The notes under the pieces are model-generated. The model worked only from the letters and a program-made list of their open reading frames with translations, was not told where the DNA came from and ran no database searches. A program made the translations under genes and the position numbers. DNA of 9,925 bases from Lachnospiraceae bacterium. GTDB lineage: Bacteria > Bacillota_A > Clostridia > Lachnospirales > Lachnospiraceae. The stretch spans positions 1 to 9,925 of the forward strand of contig VSNT01000135.1 in NCBI GenBank assembly GCA_009774465.1. The letters are read 5' to 3'. Positions 7,386-9,925 of the stretch are shown here, one piece after another (within the stretch, counting starts at the first letter, position 1; every line of letters begins with the position of its first letter).

Positions 7386-7410
7386 TTGTGAAGGGCTTAA
7401 TGATTATAAT
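7378..7410 (+). promoter_or_regulatory. spoIIG promoter with 21-base spacer
   Basis: A perfect TTGACA (7378-7383) and a perfect TATAAT (7405-7410) are separated by 21 bases instead of 17. This would be poor for sigma-A RNA polymerase unaided, and is nearly the 22-base spacing known at B. subtilis spoIIG, where Spo0A~P is needed. The predicted start is near 7417. Confidence 0.78.
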
Positions 7411-7429
7411 GAACAGGTACATAAGAAAT

Positions 7430-7437
7430 GGAGGTGA
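7430..7437 (+). promoter_or_regulatory. Very strong Shine-Dalgarno of spoIIGA
   Basis: GGAGGTGA is an eight-base match to the 16S rRNA tail. It overlaps ATG 7428-7430, so it cannot serve that codon; the next in-frame start is GTG 7449, eleven bases further on. An out-of-frame TTG at 7442 is better spaced and opens an 11-codon frame ending at 7477. Confidence 0.65.
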
Positions 7438-7448
7438 AGGATTGCAAG

Positions 7449-8258
7449 GTGCAATTACAGGGTACCCTATATATTGACAGTATATTTTTATTGAACCTGG
7501 TCATGGATCTGTATCTTTTGACACTTACATGCAGAATACTTGGAAAAACTGCCACATATTCAAGAATTTTTGCCGGAAGTGTTATTGGTGCAGCGGGGTA
7601 TTGCACGATCCTGTGCCTGCCGGGACTTACATATATGCTGAAAGTACTGCTTGGAATGCTTCCGCTGGGAGCGTTCATGATAAAAATTTCCTGTAGAACA
7701 AAAGGGATAAAAGAACTTTTAAGGGGAGAAGGCTATTTGTTTTCCGTTTCATTTCTGATCGGCGGGTTCATAATCTTTCTTAAAGCTAAGGTACCATTTC
7801 TCAATGGTCAGGGTGATACAGTATCTGTAACAGCCGGTATCGGTTTTATCGGTTTTGTGATTTGCCGGAAAGTAATTGAAAGATATCAGAGGAAAAAAAG
7901 AGAGCACTTCTGCAGGGTATTACTTCCGGGAGATGAAGGAATGGTAGAGGTTATGGCACTCATTGATACAGGCAATGGGCTTACTGAACCAATCAGCAAA
8001 AAACCCGTTGCAATCCTGGAAGAAAATGAATGGAAAAAATTGAAAATATGGATGAAACCGGAAAAATATAAAATAATTCCTTACCATAGCATAGGAAGAG
8101 AGCGTGGAATGCTTGAGGGCTATGAAATAGATGCTTTGGAAATTAAATCAGATGCCGGTGATAAACGCTTTGATAAAGTGATTATAGCAATATTTAAAGG
8201 AAAAATATCCCAAAAAGGCAGCTATCAGATGATTTTGCCGCCGGAATTATCCATATAA
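7449..8258 (+). CDS. spoIIGA: Sporulation sigma-E processing protease SpoIIGA
   Basis: SpoIIGA is a membrane-embedded aspartic protease at the sporulation septum. It cleaves the pro-peptide from sigma-E in the mother cell after the forespore signal SpoIIR. Numbered from GTG 7449 (269 aa), the N-terminal half has about five hydrophobic segments beginning YIDSIFLLNLVMDLYLL, then a basic linker (RYQRKKREH, 145-153) and a cytosolic protease domain. ALIDTGNGLTEPI (170-182) carries the catalytic aspartate D173 in the DTGN motif, equivalent to D183 of B. subtilis; IPYHSIG (210-216) and ILPPEL near the end are also family-like. An in-frame ATG at 7428 would give 276 aa, but the SD overlaps it and the predicted transcript starts only about ten bases before it, so GTG 7449 is preferred. 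It is followed after 27 bases by its substrate gene sigE. Confidence 0.93.
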   Translation: MQLQGTLYIDSIFLLNLVMDLYLLTLTCRILGKTATYSRIFAGSVIGAAGYCTILCLPGLTYMLKVLLGMLPLGAFMIKISCRTKGIKELLRGEGYLFSVSFLIGGFIIFLKAKVPFLNGQGDTVSVTAGIGFIGFVICRKVIERYQRKKREHFCRVLLPGDEGMVEVMALIDTGNGLTEPISKKPVAILEENEWKKLKIWMKPEKYKIIPYHSIGRERGMLEGYEIDALEIKSDAGDKRFDKVIIAIFKGKISQKGSYQMILPPELSI

Positions 8259-8285
8259 AGTAAAGGATGAAGGAGGAAGTTAAGA

Positions 8286-9029
8286 ATGGTTTTTAAGGTG
8301 GCAATTCCCGGAAAACTGCAGTTTAAGCTTTATCGCAGAGAGCCCGGTTTTCTACTAACAAGACAGGGGGATGTTCATTACATAGGCGGCAGTGAGGTGC
8401 TTCCGCCGCCGCTTGAGATCGAAAAGGAAAATGCGGTTATCAGTGATCTTGGGACGGAATATGAGGATGAAGCAAAATCAATATTGATTGAGCATAATTT
8501 ACGTCTGGTAGTTTATATTGCAAAGAAATTTGACAATACGGGAGTAGGTGTTGAGGACTTGATTTCAATAGGAACAATTGGACTGATCAAATCCATCAAT
8601 ACCTTTAATCCCGAAAAGAATATCAAGCTTGCAACTTACGCTTCCAGATGTATTGAAAATGAAATATTAATGTATCTGCGCAGAAACAATAAGACAAAGC
8701 TGGAGGTTTCCATTGATGAACCCTTAAATGTGGACTGGGATGGAAATGAACTTCTTTTGTCAGATATTCTTGGAACAGACGAGGATGTGATCTACAAAAA
8801 TATTGAAAATGAAGTGGAGAGGAAACTTCTTTTAAAGGCGATCGATAAGCTGAGTGACAGGGAAAAGACGATTATTAATTTAAGATTCGGACTGGGCACG
8901 CCGGACGGTCAGGAGATGACGCAGAAAGAAGTTGCAGAACTGCTTGGAATTTCACAGTCCTATATTTCCAGACTGGAAAAAAAGATTATGAAGAGACTGA
9001 AAAAGGAATTGATACGTGACAGTTATTAG
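8286..9029 (+). CDS. sigE: Pro-sigma-E, mother-cell sporulation sigma factor
   Basis: This is an RNA polymerase sigma-70 family factor made as an inactive precursor and activated in the mother cell by SpoIIGA. It is 247 residues long (B. subtilis 239). The N-terminal pro-sequence is basic and hydrophobic, and QGDVHYIGGSEVLPPPL matches the region of the known processing site, placing cleavage near H31/Y32, where B. subtilis has Tyr27/Tyr28. Region 2 runs from about 65 to 135, with DLISIGTIGLIKSINTFNP (91-109) and ATYASRCIENEILMYLRR. Region 4 is about 180-243, with the helix-turn-helix MTQKEVAELLGISQSYISRL (211-230). ATG 8286 is nine bases after AGGAGG (8271-8276). It shares the Spo0A-type spoIIG promoter. 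The usual downstream neighbour sigG is not present. Confidence 0.96.
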   Translation: MVFKVAIPGKLQFKLYRREPGFLLTRQGDVHYIGGSEVLPPPLEIEKENAVISDLGTEYEDEAKSILIEHNLRLVVYIAKKFDNTGVGVEDLISIGTIGLIKSINTFNPEKNIKLATYASRCIENEILMYLRRNNKTKLEVSIDEPLNVDWDGNELLLSDILGTDEDVIYKNIENEVERKLLLKAIDKLSDREKTIINLRFGLGTPDGQEMTQKEVAELLGISQSYISRLEKKIMKRLKKELIRDSY

Positions 9030-9052
9030 AGATTGTCAGCAGATAAAAGGAG

Positions 9053-9080
9053 AAAGAGCATATGCTTAATGCCTCTTTTT
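9053..9080 (+). terminator. Probable terminator after sigE
   Basis: AAAGAGCAT (9053-9061) pairs with ATGCCTCTTT (9069-9078), leaving one bulged C at 9072 and a 7-base loop; the T-run reaches 9080. It lies 23 bases after the sigE stop and would end the spoIIGA-sigE transcript. The stem is imperfect and AU-rich, hence moderate confidence. Confidence 0.55.
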
Positions 9081-9133
9081 GCATGGATTATACGGATATG
9101 TATATAAGGTATACTTAAATGGAAATATAACGC

Positions 9134-9161
9134 CTGACATTTTTTTTCATAATATGATACT
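9134..9161 (+). promoter_or_regulatory. Weak candidate promoter of the secreted His-rich protein
   Basis: CTGACA (9134-9139) and GATACT (9156-9161) are 16 bases apart, matching sigma-A hexamers at five and four of six positions. A sigma-K-like reading, AC (9130-9131), 16 bases, then CATAATATG (9148-9156), is also possible but low in information. The true promoter is uncertain. Confidence 0.3.
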
Positions 9162-9179
9162 TTTAATATAAAGTATTAT
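9154..9179. repeat. AT-rich dyad just upstream of the secreted-protein gene
   Basis: ATACTTT (9157-9163) and AAAGTAT (9170-9176) are perfect inverted repeats around TAATAT; the pairing extends to 10 bp with one G-U. It lies between the candidate promoter and the SD AGAGGAG (9186-9192), so it could be an operator or a leader hairpin. It fits no repressor site that I recognise. Confidence 0.45.
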
Positions 9180-9202
9180 TTTATGAGAGGAGAATCTTAC
9201 TA

Positions 9203-9757
9203 ATGAAATTAAAAAGAATATTTGCAATGGCATTGGCTTTGCTGGTTGTATGTGCAACTGTGACAACTTTGACTCCACCGCTCACAGTAGAAGCTCATAG
9301 CGGGAGAACTGACAGCAATGGTGGGCACCACGATTATAAAAATGTAAGTGGTTTAGGCTCCTATCATTATCATCATGGATATCCGGCACATTTACATCCG
9401 GATGGCATTTGTCCATACACAGAGGCTGTCCCTTCATCAAACACAAGTGGCAGTGATAACAGTAATCAATCAGTCACAATTTCGGATACTTCTTATGATA
9501 ATGCCGCATTTAATGCCTCATATTATGCTAATTATAATAGTGATGTTTATAAGGCGTGTGGAAATGATGCTAAAGCATTATATGATCATTTTATTACAAG
9601 CGGGATATATGAGGGAAGGCAGTCGTCTGCGCAGTTCAGCATACTGGTGTACAAGGAAAATAATCAGGATTTAGTGGCCGCTTTTGGAGATGATTTAATT
9701 AAATATTATAATCATTTTATTGAAAGTGGTGTTAACGAAGACAGAATTTCAAAGTGA
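9203..9757 (+). CDS. Secreted His-rich YHYH-type protein with C-terminal repeats
   Basis: The 184-residue product is predicted to be secreted. Residues 1-31 are a signal peptide (KLKR, hydrophobic core AMALALLVVCATV, cleavage after VEA31). The mature protein then begins with H32. Residues 32-72 form a small histidine-dense domain: HSGRTDSNGGHHDY, then SYHYHHGYPAHLHPDGICPY, with nine histidines and one Cys (C70). This is the YHYH-type segment common in secreted Firmicute proteins; its function is not established to my knowledge, and metal binding is an inference. A Ser/Asn-rich linker (77-100) leads to two ungapped 37-residue repeats. No LPXTG, transmembrane anchor or choline-binding motif follows. 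ATG 9203 is ten bases after AGAGGAG. It is an accessory gene in the position where sigG would be expected. Confidence 0.85.
   Translation: MKLKRIFAMALALLVVCATVTTLTPPLTVEAHSGRTDSNGGHHDYKNVSGLGSYHYHHGYPAHLHPDGICPYTEAVPSSNTSGSDNSNQSVTISDTSYDNAAFNASYYANYNSDVYKACGNDAKALYDHFITSGIYEGRQSSAQFSILVYKENNQDLVAAFGDDLIKYYNHFIESGVNEDRISK
9509..9745 (+). repeat. Two 37-residue protein repeats (42-residue period)
   Basis: Residues 103-139 (9509-9619) and 145-181 (9635-9745) of the secreted protein align without gaps at 15 of 37 positions. Shared positions give the pattern F-x4-Y-x3-N-x-D-x3-A-x-G-x-D-x4-Y-x-HFI-x-SG-x2-E-x-R. Similar units occur in secreted proteins of Clostridia; I cannot assign a family name with certainty. 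Confidence 0.8.
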
Positions 9758-9764
9758 TGAAAAA

Positions 9765-9799
9765 ATGCTTCCACAACGGATCGTTTGTTGTGGAAGCAT
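9765..9799 (-). terminator. 13-bp hairpin, terminator strongest on the minus strand
   Basis: ATGCTTCCACAAC (9765-9777) and GTTGTGGAAGCAT (9787-9799) form a perfect 13-bp stem with a nine-base loop, eight bases after the secreted-protein stop. The + strand side is followed by ATTCCTATATT, a poor T-tract. On the minus strand the stem is followed by TTTTT (complement of 9761-9765). It may act in both directions but best fits a terminator for transcription arriving from the right. Confidence 0.65.
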
Positions 9800-9830
9800 A
9801 TTCCTATATTCAACATATTATAAAAAACAA

Positions 9831-9860
9831 TTGACTAACGAAATACATATCTGCTACAAT
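9831..9860 (+). promoter_or_regulatory. Extended -10 promoter facing the right edge
   Basis: TTGACT (9831-9836), 18 bases, then TACAAT (9855-9860) preceded by TGC, giving an extended -10 TGCTACAAT. Both hexamers match at five of six positions. The predicted start is near 9867. The remaining 58 bases hold no start codon with a good SD, so the gene served lies beyond the window. Confidence 0.65.
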
Positions 9861-9868
9861 CAAGTCAA
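9831..9868. repeat. TTGACT/AGTCAA inverted repeat around the right-edge promoter
   Basis: TTGACT (9831-9836) and its exact reverse complement AGTCAA (9863-9868) bracket the promoter, one arm being the -35 itself and the other lying at about the transcription start. Such an arrangement is typical of an operator, but the six-base arms could be chance. Confidence 0.35.
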
Positions 9869-9925
9869 AGCATAGAAATTCTAACGGAAATTCGTTCTTT
9901 TTATCTATTCATCTTTTCACATTTC

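Noticed and set aside
9062..9118. Possible 18-residue ORF after sigE with GGAG nine bases upstream
   Set aside because: Its start lies in the loop of the probable sigE terminator and it has no recognisable character; a chance frame is more likely, and it is not a sigG remnant.
9148..9156. Sigma-E or sigma-K control of the secreted protein gene
   Set aside because: CATAATATG with AC 16 bases upstream resembles sigma-K sites, but the motif is short and the region is very AT-rich; the sigma-E -35 spacing does not fit.

Overview
The window looks like chromosomal DNA of a low-to-moderate-GC, endospore-forming Firmicute. Class Clostridia, and most likely the Lachnospiraceae or a close relative, is inferred from protein style and gene order; no 16S or other formal marker is present. 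Support comes from a division and cell-wall (dcw) block next to the sporulation pair spoIIGA-sigE, strong AGGAGG-type Shine-Dalgarno sites, frequent TTG/GTG starts, and a Spo0A-type promoter. All genes lie on the + strand.

Region 1 (1-4549) is a tight cell-wall and division operon: murD (5' end cut by the window edge), ftsW/spoVE, murA and divIB/ftsQ. The genes overlap or nearly abut, except for a 77-base gap before murA. murG, murC/murB and ftsA, which often sit in such clusters, are not between these genes. Region 2 (4550-5961) is ftsZ with its own sigma-A-type promoter (TTGATA-N17-TATGAT) and a perfect 11-bp terminator hairpin. Region 3 (5997-7308) is a single M18-family metallo-aminopeptidase gene with its own terminator.

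Region 4 (7309-9080) is the spoIIG operon. The promoter has TTGACA and TATAAT separated by 21 bases, a perfect Spo0A box lying over the -35, a weak second box exactly 10 bp away, and a further perfect box about 75-83 bases upstream of the predicted start. This closely mirrors the unusual Spo0A-activated spoIIG promoter of Bacillus subtilis. The operon encodes SpoIIGA, the membrane aspartic protease, and its substrate pro-sigma-E. The usual next gene, sigG, is absent; a probable terminator follows sigE.

Region 5 (9081-9925) holds an accessory secreted protein: a signal peptide, a histidine-rich YHYH-type domain whose predicted mature N-terminus is a histidine, and two ungapped 37-residue repeats. 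After it comes a 13-bp hairpin whose T-tract lies on the minus strand, then a strong extended -10 promoter directed off the right edge.

Together the genes supply precursor synthesis (MurA, MurD), septal glycan polymerisation (FtsW), divisome assembly (DivIB, FtsZ) and the switch to mother-cell transcription at the asymmetric septum (SpoIIGA, sigma-E). The less ordinary parts are the spoIIG control region with its ambiguous SpoIIGA start, the replacement of sigG by a secreted His-rich protein, and the regulatory DNA at the right edge. I see no tRNA, rRNA, CRISPR array, insertion sequence or integrase.
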